The notes: generated from the sequence alone by a model not told the origin. A DNA stretch of 64,000 bases from Marinagarivorans sp. (GCA_028281865.1 JANQJB010000123.1:1-64000), one strand, 5' to 3'. Counted from the first letter of the stretch, positions 1 to 8,985 are shown. Made by a program: numbers and translations.

Positions 1-575
1 TTCCTGCTTTGCCTTCCTTGGCAAAGCGCAAAAATTCGCATGAAGCAGTGCTTCAAAAGCGCGCCTTTTTGCCCAACTGAGCTACGGGCGCATGATCTAT
101 TTTTTAATTACCGAGCTACAATTCGTCCATGAAGCTTGGTTCCTGCTTTGCCTTCCTTGGCAAAGCGCAAAAATTCGCTTGAAGCAATGCTTCAAAAGCG
201 CGCCTTTTTGCCCAACTGAGCTACGGGCGCATGATCTATTTTTTCGTTACCGAGCCAACATTCATCCTGAAGCTTGGTTCCTGCTTTGCCTTCCGTGGCA
301 AAGCGCAAAAATTCGCATGAAGCAGTGCTTCAAAAGCGCGCCTTTTTGCCCAACTGAGCTACGGGCGCATGATCTATTTTTTCGTTACCGAGCCAACATT
401 CGTCCTGAAGCTTGGTTCCTGCTTTGCCTTCCGTGGCAAAGCGCAAAAATTCGCATGAAGCGGTGCTTCATAAACGCGCCTTTTTGCCCTTCCTTGGCCG
501 GTCGCAATTCGGGTGTCGAGCTTGCTCGACATAATGCACCCGAATTACCCCACGGAGCTACGGGCGCATGATCTA
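1..575 (-). repeat. Four tandem ~138-bp units, each with a truncated tRNA-Arg-like 5' end
   Basis: Units begin near 1, 140, 278 and 416 (period 138-139 bp). Read on the minus strand, each holds the 5' part of a tRNA: acceptor strand GCGCCCG, then TA, then a D-arm starting GCTCAGTTGG. These lie at 91-71, 230-210 and 368-348; a shorter version is at 567-555. After about 20 nt the tRNA match stops and the unit continues with short hairpins (GAAGCNNTGCTTC, and GCTTTGCC paired with GGCAAAGC). The unit nearest tRNA-Pro differs: it carries a ~65-nt insert with a 10-bp inverted repeat (AATTCGGGTG/CACCCGAATT) around a second stem (GTCGAGC/GCTCGAC). No anticodon or T arm is present, so none is a working tRNA. 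An intact tRNA-Arg may lie left of the window. The array is not coding, although reading frames run through it. Confidence 0.85.
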
Positions 576-618
576 TTTCAATACTGGGTTTAAAACTCAG
601 TCTAACAACCCTGGAATT

Positions 619-695
619 TGGTCGGAGTGGAGGGATTTGAACCCCCGACATCCAGCACCCAAAGCTGGCGCGCTACCAGGCTGCGCTACACTCCG
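619..695 (-). tRNA. tRNA-Pro(UGG)
   Basis: A complete 77-nt cloverleaf on the minus strand. Acceptor strands CGGAGTG (5') and CACTCCG (3') pair perfectly and are followed by A-CCA encoded in the DNA. The anticodon loop is TTTGGGT with anticodon TGG, flanked by the stem CCAGC/GCTGG. The T arm contains GGTTCAAATCC. Known gammaproteobacterial tRNA operons often order Pro-Arg-His-Leu near folD and tig. Here folD is divergent on the right and tRNA-Arg fragments follow on the left, consistent with that arrangement. Confidence 0.97.
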
Positions 696-735
696 ACATG
701 ACTCTCGCCAAATACTCCCAAAAAGAGAGGGGCGC

Positions 736-764
736 ATAATACCCGTGTCAAATAGCTCAGTCAA
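736..764 (-). promoter_or_regulatory. Sigma-70 promoter of the tRNA-Pro unit
   Basis: On the minus strand, TTGACT (764-759) and TATTAT (741-736) are separated by exactly 17 bp. The start would fall near 729, about 34 nt before the tRNA. The bases right after the -10 box (GCGCCCC) form a GC-rich discriminator, which in stable-RNA promoters usually goes with stringent control by ppGpp; that control is inferred. Confidence 0.75.
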
Positions 765-860
765 CGACGAACATTCTAGACGGGTTTTCGCCTAGATGCT
801 TGGCTGAAACGCCTCGCATATGGGAAAATGCGCGCAAAATTCGACAAAGGCCCTCCCCCT

Positions 861-1709
861 ATGACTGCACTGATTCTCGACGGAAAAGCCCTGGCAAAGA
901 AAACTGAAGAAGCGCTGGCAAAACGCGTAAAAAACCTACTTGAAAGTACAGGTGCTACTCCGATATTAGCTACTATTTTAGTGGGTAACGACCCAGCTTC
1001 TGCCACCTATGTAAAAATGAAGGGCAATGCCTGCGAGCGTATTGGTATGGAATCCTTACGAATCGAGTTGCCCGAGGAAACGACCACCGAACAACTACTC
1101 GCAAAAATTGACGAGCTTAATAACAATACCAATGTTCACGGAATTTTATTGCAACACCCAGTGCCCGAGCAGATTGATGAACGCGCCTGTTTCGATGCAA
1201 TAGCATTGGAAAAAGACGTCGATGGTGTAACGTGTCTCGGGTTCGGCCGCATGTCGATGCAGGAAGATGCGTACGGATGTGCGACCCCCAAAGGGATTAT
1301 GCGTTTGCTTGAGGCCTACGATATCCCACTGGAGGGCAAACATGCCGTTGTTGTAGGCCGCAGCCCAATTCTTGGTAAGCCCATGGCGATGATGTTATTA
1401 AATGCCAACGCGACTGTGACAATTTGCCATTCGCGCACGCAAAATCTCGCTGCGCATATTCAGCAGGCCGATATTATCGTGGGAGCGGTCGGGAAACCCG
1501 AATTTATCAAAGCGGATTGGATTAAAGAGGGCGCTGTCGTTGTCGACGCAGGCTACCACCCAGGTGGTGTTGGCGATATCGAGCTCGCTCCATTGGTAGA
1601 CAGAGTAACGGCCTACACACCGGTGCCGGGTGGAGTTGGACCGATGACGATTAATACGCTCATCTATCAAACCGTTGACTCCGGAGAGAGGAAAATTAAC
1701 GTTAAATAA
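861..1709 (+). CDS. folD: Bifunctional methylenetetrahydrofolate dehydrogenase/cyclohydrolase FolD
   Basis: Interconverts 5,10-methylene-, 5,10-methenyl- and 10-formyl-tetrahydrofolate in the cytosol, feeding purine and fMet-tRNA synthesis. The 282-residue product has the family signatures: [18 protein letters not shown] (folate site with the catalytic Tyr-x-x-x-Lys), a mid-protein [11 protein letters not shown] segment, the NADP-binding [16 protein letters not shown], and the C-terminal PGGVGPMT. An upstream in-frame ATG at 828 would add eleven residues rich in Lys/Pro that lack family character; ATG 861 gives the usual N terminus (MTALILDGK) and usual length. It is divergent from the tRNA-Pro unit and is followed 16 bp downstream by rsuA. 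Confidence 0.95.
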   Translation: MTALILDGKALAKKTEEALAKRVKNLLESTGATPILATILVGNDPASATYVKMKGNACERIGMESLRIELPEETTTEQLLAKIDELNNNTNVHGILLQHPVPEQIDERACFDAIALEKDVDGVTCLGFGRMSMQEDAYGCATPKGIMRLLEAYDIPLEGKHAVVVGRSPILGKPMAMMLLNANATVTICHSRTQNLAAHIQQADIIVGAVGKPEFIKADWIKEGAVVVDAGYHPGGVGDIELAPLVDRVTAYTPVPGGVGPMTINTLIYQTVDSGERKINVK

Positions 1710-1725
1710 ACAAGCAGAAAGAACA

Positions 1726-2454
1726 ATGCGTTTAGACAAATTTGTCTCGCATAGCTGCCAACTAACGCGCAAGGAAGCGCAGAAGAAAATCAAACTTGGG
1801 CTAGTCAGCGTTGCCGGTAAAGTCGTTAACCAAATTGCTTATCAAATTGCAGCGGATGATGATATAAAAGTTGAGAACCAAGAAGCCGCACTTGTGCAAC
1901 ACGGGTATTGGATGCTGAATAAACCGACGGGATTTATTTGCGCAAATTCAGACCCCCATCATCGCACTGTTTTTGATTTATTCGATAAAAATATCAAAGG
2001 CAAGTACCAGAAAAAAACACTACAAATTGCTGGCCGCTTGGACATCGACACTACCGGCTTGGTATTGATTACCAGTGATGGCCAATGGAACCACTGCGTT
2101 ACCTCCCCCAATAATCAGTGCCCTAAATCTTATCGTGTTGAACTTGAAAAACCGTTGAACAGTCACGACAAGAACATACTTGAAAGCGGTATTCAACTCG
2201 CCGGCGAGAAAAAAGTAACTCAGCCTGCCGAATTGGAAAGCTTGCATAGCAATATATGGAACTTAACAATTTATGAAGGGAAATTTCATCAGGTAAAACG
2301 TATGTTCACTGCCGTGAACAATCGAGTTCTAAATCTTCATCGCTTTAAAATTGGCGAGCTTACCCTAGATTCAGCACTCGAGCCCAGCGCTTATCGGCCA
2401 CTTACCGAAGCCGAAATACTAAGTTTTAATTTCCCCGGTCAAGCAAATGGATAA
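1726..2454 (+). CDS. rsuA: 16S rRNA pseudouridine(516) synthase RsuA
   Basis: A 242-residue RsuA/RluB/E/F-family pseudouridine synthase. The N terminus (MRLDKFVSHSCQLTRKEA) is an S4-like RNA-binding domain. The catalytic loop reads GRLDIDTTGLVLITSDG, with the invariant Asp in the RLD triplet. YWMLNKPTGF and GKFHQVKRMF are further family motifs. Length and the N-terminal S4 domain fit RsuA best; RluE is the alternative. I chose ATG 1726 over an upstream alternative start (1675) that would overlap the folD end and add 17 unrelated residues. The end overlaps rsmC by 8 nt, so the two rRNA-modifying genes are probably co-translated. Confidence 0.88.
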   Translation: MRLDKFVSHSCQLTRKEAQKKIKLGLVSVAGKVVNQIAYQIAADDDIKVENQEAALVQHGYWMLNKPTGFICANSDPHHRTVFDLFDKNIKGKYQKKTLQIAGRLDIDTTGLVLITSDGQWNHCVTSPNNQCPKSYRVELEKPLNSHDKNILESGIQLAGEKKVTQPAELESLHSNIWNLTIYEGKFHQVKRMFTAVNNRVLNLHRFKIGELTLDSALEPSAYRPLTEAEILSFNFPGQANG

Positions 2455-3490
2455 GAGCTATACCCTTCTCGCCGAAAAGCTACGCAACAATTCCGGCCGC
2501 TGTTTGTGGTTTATTGACGAAAGCGGTGAATCTGCACTACCGTTGCTAGCCCCGCTCAAAAGCCAAATAATCGTACTTACCAACCGCTACAATGTTTGGC
2601 AGGCGGCCAAAAAACTCAATATTAATTGTGAATTTAACGATTTAGATTTCGATGTTTTTGAGACTGAGCAGTTCGATACGGCTTGCTTGAGGGTCTCGAA
2701 GGAAAAAGCCATTGTTCACCATGCAATTAATCAATTATTTGGCAGAATTAAACCGCAAGGTACGCTTTACTTGAGTGGCGCCAAGAGCGAAGGGATTAAA
2801 ACTTATGTGGATAAAAGCGCAAAACTTTTTGGCGACAAAGTAAAAGCGGTAAAAAACGGAGAAATCTACGTAGCGGAAATCCAGCTCAAAAATGCGAGAT
2901 CATCCGAATTTTTAGACGATAGTAGTTACAAAGAAATCAGGGTTATCGACCGACTTGATGATCAGCCCATTGTAAGCAAGCCAGGTGTGTTCGGCTGGAA
3001 TAAAATTGACCAGGGGAGTCAAATACTCGTCGAGGAGTTTATTTATTATTACCATGAGAAAGACAGAACATATCAAAACTGCCTAGACTTAGGCTGTGGC
3101 TATGGTTTTTTGACATTGGCAACACACAAACTTCCGCTATCCACGCGCACTGCAACAGATAGCAACGCCGCGGCAATTTTGTGTATGCAAGAAAACGCCA
3201 AAAATTATCAGTTGGATGTCAATGTGATAGCCGATGATTGTGGCAGCAATATTAACGGGCAGTTCGACTTGATACTCTGCAACCCGCCCTTTCATCAAGG
3301 TTTTGATATAAATAACACGCTGGGTAAACGTTTTATCGAGCAAAGCCATAAACTACTTGCACAAGGAGGGGACGCATTTTTTGTCGTAAATAGTTTTATT
3401 GCTATCGAGACTTTAGCTAAACCCTATTTCACCCAAATTGAAACACTTGCAAATAACAAAAAGTTTAAAGTGGTAAGACTATCTCGCTAG
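2447..3490 (+). CDS. rsmC: 16S rRNA m2G1207 methyltransferase RsmC
   Basis: A 347-residue SAM-dependent N2-guanine methyltransferase with the two-domain RsmC layout. The N-terminal half is a degenerate methyltransferase fold. The catalytic C-terminal half has motif I LDLGCGYGFLTLA and the N6/N2 motif LCNPPFHQG, where NPPFH is typical of RsmC/RlmG. The KPGVFGWNKIDQGS segment preceding motif I is also family-typical. RlmG is the near alternative, but the length and the PGVF motif favour RsmC. It overlaps rsuA by 8 nt, so both 16S rRNA modification genes likely share one transcript. Downstream, transcription converges with the hydrolase-rhodanese gene, only 3 bp away. Confidence 0.88.
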   Translation: MDKSYTLLAEKLRNNSGRCLWFIDESGESALPLLAPLKSQIIVLTNRYNVWQAAKKLNINCEFNDLDFDVFETEQFDTACLRVSKEKAIVHHAINQLFGRIKPQGTLYLSGAKSEGIKTYVDKSAKLFGDKVKAVKNGEIYVAEIQLKNARSSEFLDDSSYKEIRVIDRLDDQPIVSKPGVFGWNKIDQGSQILVEEFIYYYHEKDRTYQNCLDLGCGYGFLTLATHKLPLSTRTATDSNAAAILCMQENAKNYQLDVNVIADDCGSNINGQFDLILCNPPFHQGFDINNTLGKRFIEQSHKLLAQGGDAFFVVNSFIAIETLAKPYFTQIETLANNKKFKVVRLSR

Positions 3491-3493
3491 AAA

Positions 3494-5308
3494 TTAAGGA
3501 ATGTCTTCGCCATTCGCCTTACGCTGCAACAAATCCTCGTAGCCACCTTCATTAATCGCATTGACATAGCCCATGGACTGCAACACTTCTGCCGCAATTC
3601 CCGAGCGTCGTCCACTACGACAATATAAGCGAATATCCGCATTGCGGTCAGTTGTGATTGCCTCGATATTCTCAGCAATAACTTCATAGGGAATTAAATG
3701 CGAACCGGCAATATAGCCCTGATTAAACTCTTCTTGCGTTCTTACGTCAATCCAAATAGGAGCCATTACTTCACCTTTCGTTTTATCCAGATTTTGCAAC
3801 TCGTCAACATTATAAGCGATACAATTTTCTTGTTCACCTATATATTCATATTCGTGTTCATTCGCATATTCTTGGCCGCCCTCTAAAAACCTTTTAAATA
3901 TCGAATATCCACAAGCTCCCTCCATAGCGCTGGCGTGGCCGGCACGCGGCTCCACGTATAAAGTCGCCTGGACAAACCAACGCATATTTTCAATTACTTG
4001 TTGTAAAGGTACAACAGGGTCCAATCCACCGGCAAAGACTAACGAAGGCTTATCTATTTTTCGCATCGCGGAAGCCGTTTGCGCCTTGAAGCCATTGTAA
4101 TTGCAGACCGAGTCACTTTCATTTAAATTCGGAACACTATCGTCTACTTCTGCTAACGCCAATGCATCATTGCACTGAGTCGCAAAATAAATTAAATCTT
4201 GATTATGTTTATTGTGATCGTTTTCAAGCATAATTAATAAAAGTTTTTCCAGTGATTCACTTCGTTCGTTTTCTACATCGATAAGGCTTTGCAAAATTAA
4301 TGCGTGATTTTGTTTTCGGTATAAAGCCTTTTTGACAGCATAATTTAATAAACTGTCGTCAAGCATAATATCGAAAGCTGCACCATTAAAAGCAACCGTG
4401 TGTTTTTGTGGTGTTTTTTGTAACTTTTTTACCGCACGTACGTAGTGACTTTTTATTTTCAGGTTTTCGATATTATCGTCGGCGGCAGCGAAAGAAGTTC
4501 TCGCCACCTCCCCTTGCTCCACTCCGCTATTGATGGCAGGCGAATCAATTATCAACTTATCGACACGGCCATCTCGCAGCGCGAGAGAGGTCGCCAGCCT
4601 CGCACCATAAGAAACGCCAAAAATAGAATATTCTTGTACTGCCAGAACATTCATTAGCTCAATAATATCTACAGCATTTTGCTCTGTTGAGAAGGTCTCT
4701 AAACCCCGGGGATGCTTTGGCGTAGTTTGCTTGAGATAGCGTGCGTATTGGTCCAAACATTCCAAAATAATTGCCCGGCTCTGTTTTTGCTCCTCAATGA
4801 GTGAGTAGTTAGCCGCATAAAGGTGGAATTTAAATTTATCAAATTCGGGGCAGGACCAAGATGGTGTTCCCGGATAATTGCCGCGCAAATCCAATAATAT
4901 CAGTGGTCGTTTAAGTTCAGTCTGGCGCAACCAATCTTGCCACCAGAGCACTGATGCTTCTCCGGTTCTATTTCCAATTCCCGGCCCACCTGCCAGATAA
5001 ATAATGGGCCGCTCGATTTGTTCCTCGCTAGTATCATTCGGGACAATCATAACCACTGGCATTTTAAAAACGGAAACTTCACCGTCGGGGTAAAACCAAA
5101 AACATTTTTGTTTAAATTCGGTGCTCATATCAAACTCGCAATATCGCGAGTTGATTTTTGCATTGCCGGCATATGAAGGTAGAACTTCCACATTAGCCGA
5201 AAGATTATCTTCCACACTTTTTTTTGAAAGATATTTTTGTGGGGCGAGAACAATAAGAAACGCTACTATAAGCGAAAAAAATACAACAATAACCGCAATG
5301 CGCTTCAT
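3494..5308 (-). CDS. Membrane-anchored alpha/beta hydrolase fused to a rhodanese domain
   Basis: A 604-residue protein. Residues 5-22 form an N-terminal membrane segment, so the rest is probably periplasmic. Residues 100-475 are an alpha/beta hydrolase of the proline iminopeptidase/TAP type: oxyanion-region GGPGIG (107-112), nucleophile elbow GVSYG (Ser233), acid GLDP (Asp430) and AGHAS (His458). Residues 515-600 are a rhodanese domain with WIDVRTQEEF and the active-site loop CRSGRRS (Cys563). Each half is standard; the fusion is unusual. The rhodanese cysteine is present, so that half could be catalytic. Substrate unknown. trmH lies 15 bp upstream on the same strand and probably shares its transcript. 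Confidence 0.85.
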   Translation of the reverse strand: MKRIAVIVVFFSLIVAFLIVLAPQKYLSKKSVEDNLSANVEVLPSYAGNAKINSRYCEFDMSTEFKQKCFWFYPDGEVSVFKMPVVMIVPNDTSEEQIERPIIYLAGGPGIGNRTGEASVLWWQDWLRQTELKRPLILLDLRGNYPGTPSWSCPEFDKFKFHLYAANYSLIEEQKQSRAIILECLDQYARYLKQTTPKHPRGLETFSTEQNAVDIIELMNVLAVQEYSIFGVSYGARLATSLALRDGRVDKLIIDSPAINSGVEQGEVARTSFAAADDNIENLKIKSHYVRAVKKLQKTPQKHTVAFNGAAFDIMLDDSLLNYAVKKALYRKQNHALILQSLIDVENERSESLEKLLLIMLENDHNKHNQDLIYFATQCNDALALAEVDDSVPNLNESDSVCNYNGFKAQTASAMRKIDKPSLVFAGGLDPVVPLQQVIENMRWFVQATLYVEPRAGHASAMEGACGYSIFKRFLEGGQEYANEHEYEYIGEQENCIAYNVDELQNLDKTKGEVMAPIWIDVRTQEEFNQGYIAGSHLIPYEVIAENIEAITTDRNADIRLYCRSGRRSGIAAEVLQSMGYVNAINEGGYEDLLQRKANGEDIP

Positions 5309-5323
5309 CGTTAAGGTAGTAAT

Positions 5324-6028
5324 TTATTCGAGGATGTCAATGGAGTCGTTCCGGCGGCGAACACTTTTATACCACATCGACGGATCAATGATTTCTCCGT
5401 CCGCTCGGACATCAGGGTAAGGGATATTGCGTTCGTCGCAATACTTGGCAACCACCGGATGCGCCCAACGAAAAAAAAGCAACTTACGACGCTTGGAATC
5501 GAGCCTACAGTGATCGTACATGCTAGCTCTAGTGCGCTGGGCTTGTGCTTCAAAAAGTATTACCGCTGCAGCAACCGAGACATTTAACGACTCAACCATT
5601 CCAACCATAGGGATCGTTACAAGGTGATCGCACTGGGTTAGCGCCTTATCCCCAACCCCACTTTTTTCCGAACCCAAAATAACGGCGGTGGGTTTGGTGT
5701 AGTCAAGTGTTCGAAAGTCTACGGCTTTCTTGGATAAGCCTGTCGTGACTAATTGAAAATTCTGCGCTTTTAAATTTGCAATAGGATGTTCTATATTCGG
5801 GTGTAAACAAACTTCAACCCATTTTTGGGATCCCTGCGCCGTGCCGCGGTAAGGCCGATAACCATCTTTTGGCACTACGCTATGCAGCTTGTCAACACCT
5901 ACAGCATCGCAGGTCCGGACAATAGCTGCCAAGTTCCTCCCTTTATGGACTTCGTCCGCAATAACAACCAAGTCTGGCTGGCGACGATTTATCACTTCGG
6001 TTAAGCGGTTGAAGCGTTCGGGAGTCAT
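5324..6028 (-). CDS. trmH: tRNA (guanosine(18)-2'-O)-methyltransferase TrmH
   Basis: A 234-residue SPOUT-fold enzyme that 2'-O-methylates G18 in the tRNA D loop. Diagnostic motifs: an N-terminal ADEVHKGRNLAAIVRTCDAVG containing the conserved Asn-x-x-x-x-x-Arg, AVILGSEKSGVG (motif 2), and IPMVGMVESLNVSVAAAVILFEA (motif 3 of the knotted SAM site). The C-terminal basic tail of about 60 residues (SKRRKLLFFRWAHP onward) matches TrmH rather than TrmJ or RlmB. Length agrees with E. coli TrmH (229). It is first gene of a two-gene unit with the hydrolase-rhodanese fusion. Confidence 0.93.
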   Translation of the reverse strand: MTPERFNRLTEVINRRQPDLVVIADEVHKGRNLAAIVRTCDAVGVDKLHSVVPKDGYRPYRGTAQGSQKWVEVCLHPNIEHPIANLKAQNFQLVTTGLSKKAVDFRTLDYTKPTAVILGSEKSGVGDKALTQCDHLVTIPMVGMVESLNVSVAAAVILFEAQAQRTRASMYDHCRLDSKRRKLLFFRWAHPVVAKYCDERNIPYPDVRADGEIIDPSMWYKSVRRRNDSIDILE

Positions 6029-6819
6029 GGTCTGGCCAAAAGAATTAAGCTAAAAACTTGTATTTAATGCCTTAGTAGCAAAACAAAATTAGAAAAGCCG
6101 CGCTTGTAACAACAAGTTAGTACTCGCATACAATAACTTTTCCACAAAACCTGTGGATAACTTGGTGGATATTGTCTCTTAATCGAAGCATATGCCCCGT
6201 TATATCTGCACTTCGCTCAAATCGGTCAAAATTCAACCCAAATATTTTTCCTTTTAAAATCAAAAACTTACTTGCAACTTGCAAAAATAATCACTGGAAA
6301 AAGAAAAGGGCAGGAAAAGAACTATTGAAAAAAACAGGGCTCACCAATTGTGTGCATAACGCGCATCTAAACAGCACACTTTTACGCATACGACTTAATT
6401 TTTTTGGTCATACCTTAGAATGAGACGTACTATGTAGGACACGATAGTAAAACTATCCTGCCTTGTAGTGACTATTACCTATAATTCACGAACCACAAAT
6501 CAGTTAACCACTAGTTGACTGCCAATTGATACGAGTAGGAGTGCTTTGGCTAACGAACAAAAGCCCCATTTACAATAAGGTTTTCGCTCAATAATCTCGT
6601 TTCGGGCAATCAGCGGTTAAATTGGCACTTTCAAAGAGAGCGACGCAGTATACGCTTATCAATTCCACTAGCCAACAACAAAATAGAAAAATTTTTATTC
6701 TGCAATTCTTGTCATCTCAATGACTAAGAGTCGTGGAAATAGCACTTAATAACGACGGACAAATTTGCCGCGTTCATTTACAATAGATCGCTTTGATGTC
6801 TTTGGTCTGGCAGGAAAAC
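6029..6819. other. 790-bp AT-rich intergenic region with an inverted pair of DnaA boxes
   Basis: This separates the divergent trmH and DAHP synthase genes. Inside it, TTTTCCACA (6138-6146) and TGTGGATAA (6152-6160, i.e. TTATCCACA on the minus strand) form two facing DnaA-box-like 9-mers 5 bp apart; the second is the exact consensus. One open frame here (6172-6423) has no family resemblance and no ribosome site, so I do not call it. No RNA gene is recognised. Promoters for both flanking genes must lie here, but none is clear. Confidence 0.5.
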
Positions 6820-7893
6820 ATGAGCACCGAAACCCAAATAGAAAATTTAAATGTTGTTTCACAAGAGGTTTTAATCACACCGGCGGAATTAAAAGCCGAG
6901 ATGCCTCTGACCGATGCAGCTCGAGAGACTATAACGCAAGGAAGGAATACGGTCCGAAACATTCTCGACCGAGAGGATGACCGCCTGATTGTTGTAGTTG
7001 GCCCCTGCTCTATTCACGACCCCAAAGCTGCGATCGATTACGCGCACCGCTTAAAAGTTATTGCAGACAAAGTGTCTGACACCATGCTTATTGTTATGCG
7101 TGTTTATTTTGAAAAACCGCGCACCACAGTCGGCTGGAAGGGCTTGATTAACGACCCCGATATAAACGACACCTTTAAAATTCAAGAAGGCCTGCACATC
7201 GGCCGCAAGTTGCTATTAGATATTGCTGAAATCGGATTGCCGACAGCCACCGAAGCACTAGATCCGATTTCACCACAGTACCTGCAAGACCTTATTACTT
7301 GGTCCGCCATTGGCGCTCGCACGACAGAATCCCAAACCCACCGCGAACTTGCCAGCGGACTTTCATGCGCCGTTGGTTTTAAAAACGGCACAGACGGAAG
7401 CTTAACCGTAGCAATAAATGCTTTACAGTCGGTCAGCAACCCCCATCGTTTTCTAGGCATAAACCCGGAGGGTAGAGTTGCCGTCATTCGAACGAGAGGA
7501 AATGCTTATGGTCACGTCGTATTGCGTGGGGGAAATGGAAAGCCAAACTACGACTCTGTCAGCGTAGCGATGTGCGAGAAAGCACTCGCTAAAGCGGAGA
7601 TTCCGACCAATATTATGGTCGATTGCAGCCACGCCAACTCAAACAAAAACCATGATTTGCAGCCTTTAGTCCTTGAAAATGTCGTCAACCAAATACTTGA
7701 GGGCAATAAATCCATAATTGGCGTCATGATCGAAAGTAACATAGGTGAAGGTAACCAAAAGATCCCCGCGAACTTAGATGACTTGGAATACGGAGTATCT
7801 ATAACAGATGCGTGTATTGATTGGGAAACGACTGAGCAATGCCTCCTTCAAAGTCATGACATGCTAAAAAAAATCTTGCCTCGTCGCGACTAA
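6820..7893 (+). CDS. aroF: 3-deoxy-7-phosphoheptulonate (DAHP) synthase, class I
   Basis: Condenses phosphoenolpyruvate and erythrose 4-phosphate, the first step of the shikimate pathway. The 357-residue product carries the class I-alpha signatures: VVGPCSIHDPKAAIDYA (metal Cys), RVYFEKPRTTVGWKGLINDP, GARTTESQTHRELASGLSCAVGFKNGTDG, VDCSHANSNK and IIGVMIESNIGEGNQ. The segment VDCSHANSNK plus GVSITDACIDWE looks closer to the tyrosine-sensitive AroF isozyme than to AroG, so the symbol is tentative; feedback specificity cannot be read from sequence. Start: ATG 6820 has an AGGA 5 nt upstream; an upstream frame start at 6793 would add nine unrelated residues. Monocistronic by context. Confidence 0.93.
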   Translation: MSTETQIENLNVVSQEVLITPAELKAEMPLTDAARETITQGRNTVRNILDREDDRLIVVVGPCSIHDPKAAIDYAHRLKVIADKVSDTMLIVMRVYFEKPRTTVGWKGLINDPDINDTFKIQEGLHIGRKLLLDIAEIGLPTATEALDPISPQYLQDLITWSAIGARTTESQTHRELASGLSCAVGFKNGTDGSLTVAINALQSVSNPHRFLGINPEGRVAVIRTRGNAYGHVVLRGGNGKPNYDSVSVAMCEKALAKAEIPTNIMVDCSHANSNKNHDLQPLVLENVVNQILEGNKSIIGVMIESNIGEGNQKIPANLDDLEYGVSITDACIDWETTEQCLLQSHDMLKKILPRRD

Positions 7894-8418
7894 TTAACAA
7901 ATTTGGAGTGACAGGCACCCGTTTTTTATATCGCGACGCTATAAAAATCTGATCAAAATTCAACCTAGCAATTTTCAATCCAATAGAAGGCAAGTCATTA
8001 GCAATAATGTTGTAGCACGCACTAGATCACTTTTTATCCGGTACTGCTATCTCTTCCTCACCTTTTATCATTAAAAGTGTGGCAGCAATAAGGCAGAACT
8101 GTTAAATTAATTTGCATTAATGTAGGAAATTTATGGTAATTTCGCTGCATGAAAAATTGGTCTAGCGGTGATTCGGTGTTAGAAGAGTTTGGGCAGCGGT
8201 AAAACTCCGCATGCAAAACAATTCATATGCAAAAGCATACATTTGCACAAACATAAGTTAAGTAACACCATAACAAACACTAAAGCGCCAAAATAAAACA
8301 ATAGAAGCTGAAGTTAACTAAAAACTTATAAATAAGAGAAAGAATACTCATCACACGAAGCGAAACAAAGTTAAATTGGGCAAGGAGCGCATATTCTTTC
8401 TCTATGTAGGCAGTAAAC
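7894..8418. other. 525-bp intergenic region, no gene recognised
   Basis: AT-rich. No open frame, RNA gene or convincing terminator is seen. Near 7907 there is a GTGACAGGCACCCGTTTTTT string, reminiscent of short dispersed repeats in other gammaproteobacteria, but nothing else supports a mobile element. It presumably includes the promoter of the gene at 8419. Confidence 0.4.
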
Positions 8419-8841
8419 ATGAATGCGTTAATTGAGCACCCCACCACAAATGAGCTCGAAACAACAGACTTCGAACTAAATCACTTTTTCGAAGAGTTAT
8501 ATGACCCCACATCCATGTGGTACGACATAAAGATCGCAGTATTGCCCGGCAGCGATTGCATTTTTGTCCCCCGTTATATCAGCGAGTCGTTTGACAAAGT
8601 CTATCCCCTCGATGAATTTATCGAAAATACCTATCGAATCTTACAAGCAAAACCGCAGCGCATCATTATTTTCAGCTATGAAATCGCAAACGATGAACTG
8701 TATGAATTTGAGCAAATCGATATAAATTGGACTGAAGATGGATCGGTTATTGACTGGCAATCTTCGCGTATTGATGCCGAGTCACCACAGCTTGAATTTA
8801 CAAAAACCATGTTTAAGCATTGCGAATATTTAGTTAAATAA
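8419..8841 (+). CDS. Conserved-looking hypothetical protein, 140 aa
   Basis: I do not recognise this family. The protein is acidic (many Asp/Glu), with no signal peptide or membrane segment, so it is probably cytosolic. The second half alternates hydrophobic and charged residues (RIIIFSYEIANDELYEFEQI), suggesting beta strands. Coding is supported by length without stops, codon use like the neighbours and isolation in its strand; there is no good Shine-Dalgarno upstream of ATG 8419. No operon partner. Confidence 0.6.
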   Translation: MNALIEHPTTNELETTDFELNHFFEELYDPTSMWYDIKIAVLPGSDCIFVPRYISESFDKVYPLDEFIENTYRILQAKPQRIIIFSYEIANDELYEFEQIDINWTEDGSVIDWQSSRIDAESPQLEFTKTMFKHCEYLVK

Positions 8842-8985
8842 ACCTAATATAAATTACGCTCAAAACTGTCAAATTAGATTCTCCTCCTATACGATTATTG
8901 TATCGTCGTAGCCCGCACAGAGTATTGAAACCTGGACCGCAGATTTATTTAATTTGATAAGCAATCTCATACGGGCATTTACACA

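Noticed and set aside
92-571. Long open frame (159 codons) through the left end
   Set aside because: It reads across the tandem tRNA-fragment repeats, so the protein is just a repeated translation of non-coding units, without a ribosome site.
1-575. CRISPR-like array
   Set aside because: Units are ~138 bp with no short repeat-spacer alternation and no cas genes; they are tandem duplications of a tRNA-derived unit.
385-651. Open frame on the minus strand over the last repeat and tRNA-Pro
   Set aside because: It overlaps the tRNA-Pro gene and the repeat insert; no coding signal.
6138-6160. Replication origin
   Set aside because: Only two DnaA boxes are present; no dnaA, dnaN, gyrB or AT-rich unwinding array with more boxes is nearby, so an origin is not supported.
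6172-6423. 83-codon open frame upstream of the DAHP synthase gene
   Set aside because: No ribosome site, no family resemblance, and base composition like the non-coding AT-rich flanks.
7905-7930. Transposon end near 7907 and 47371
   Set aside because: The GACAGGCACC/GACAGACACC strings are short and there is no transposase or target-site duplication in view.
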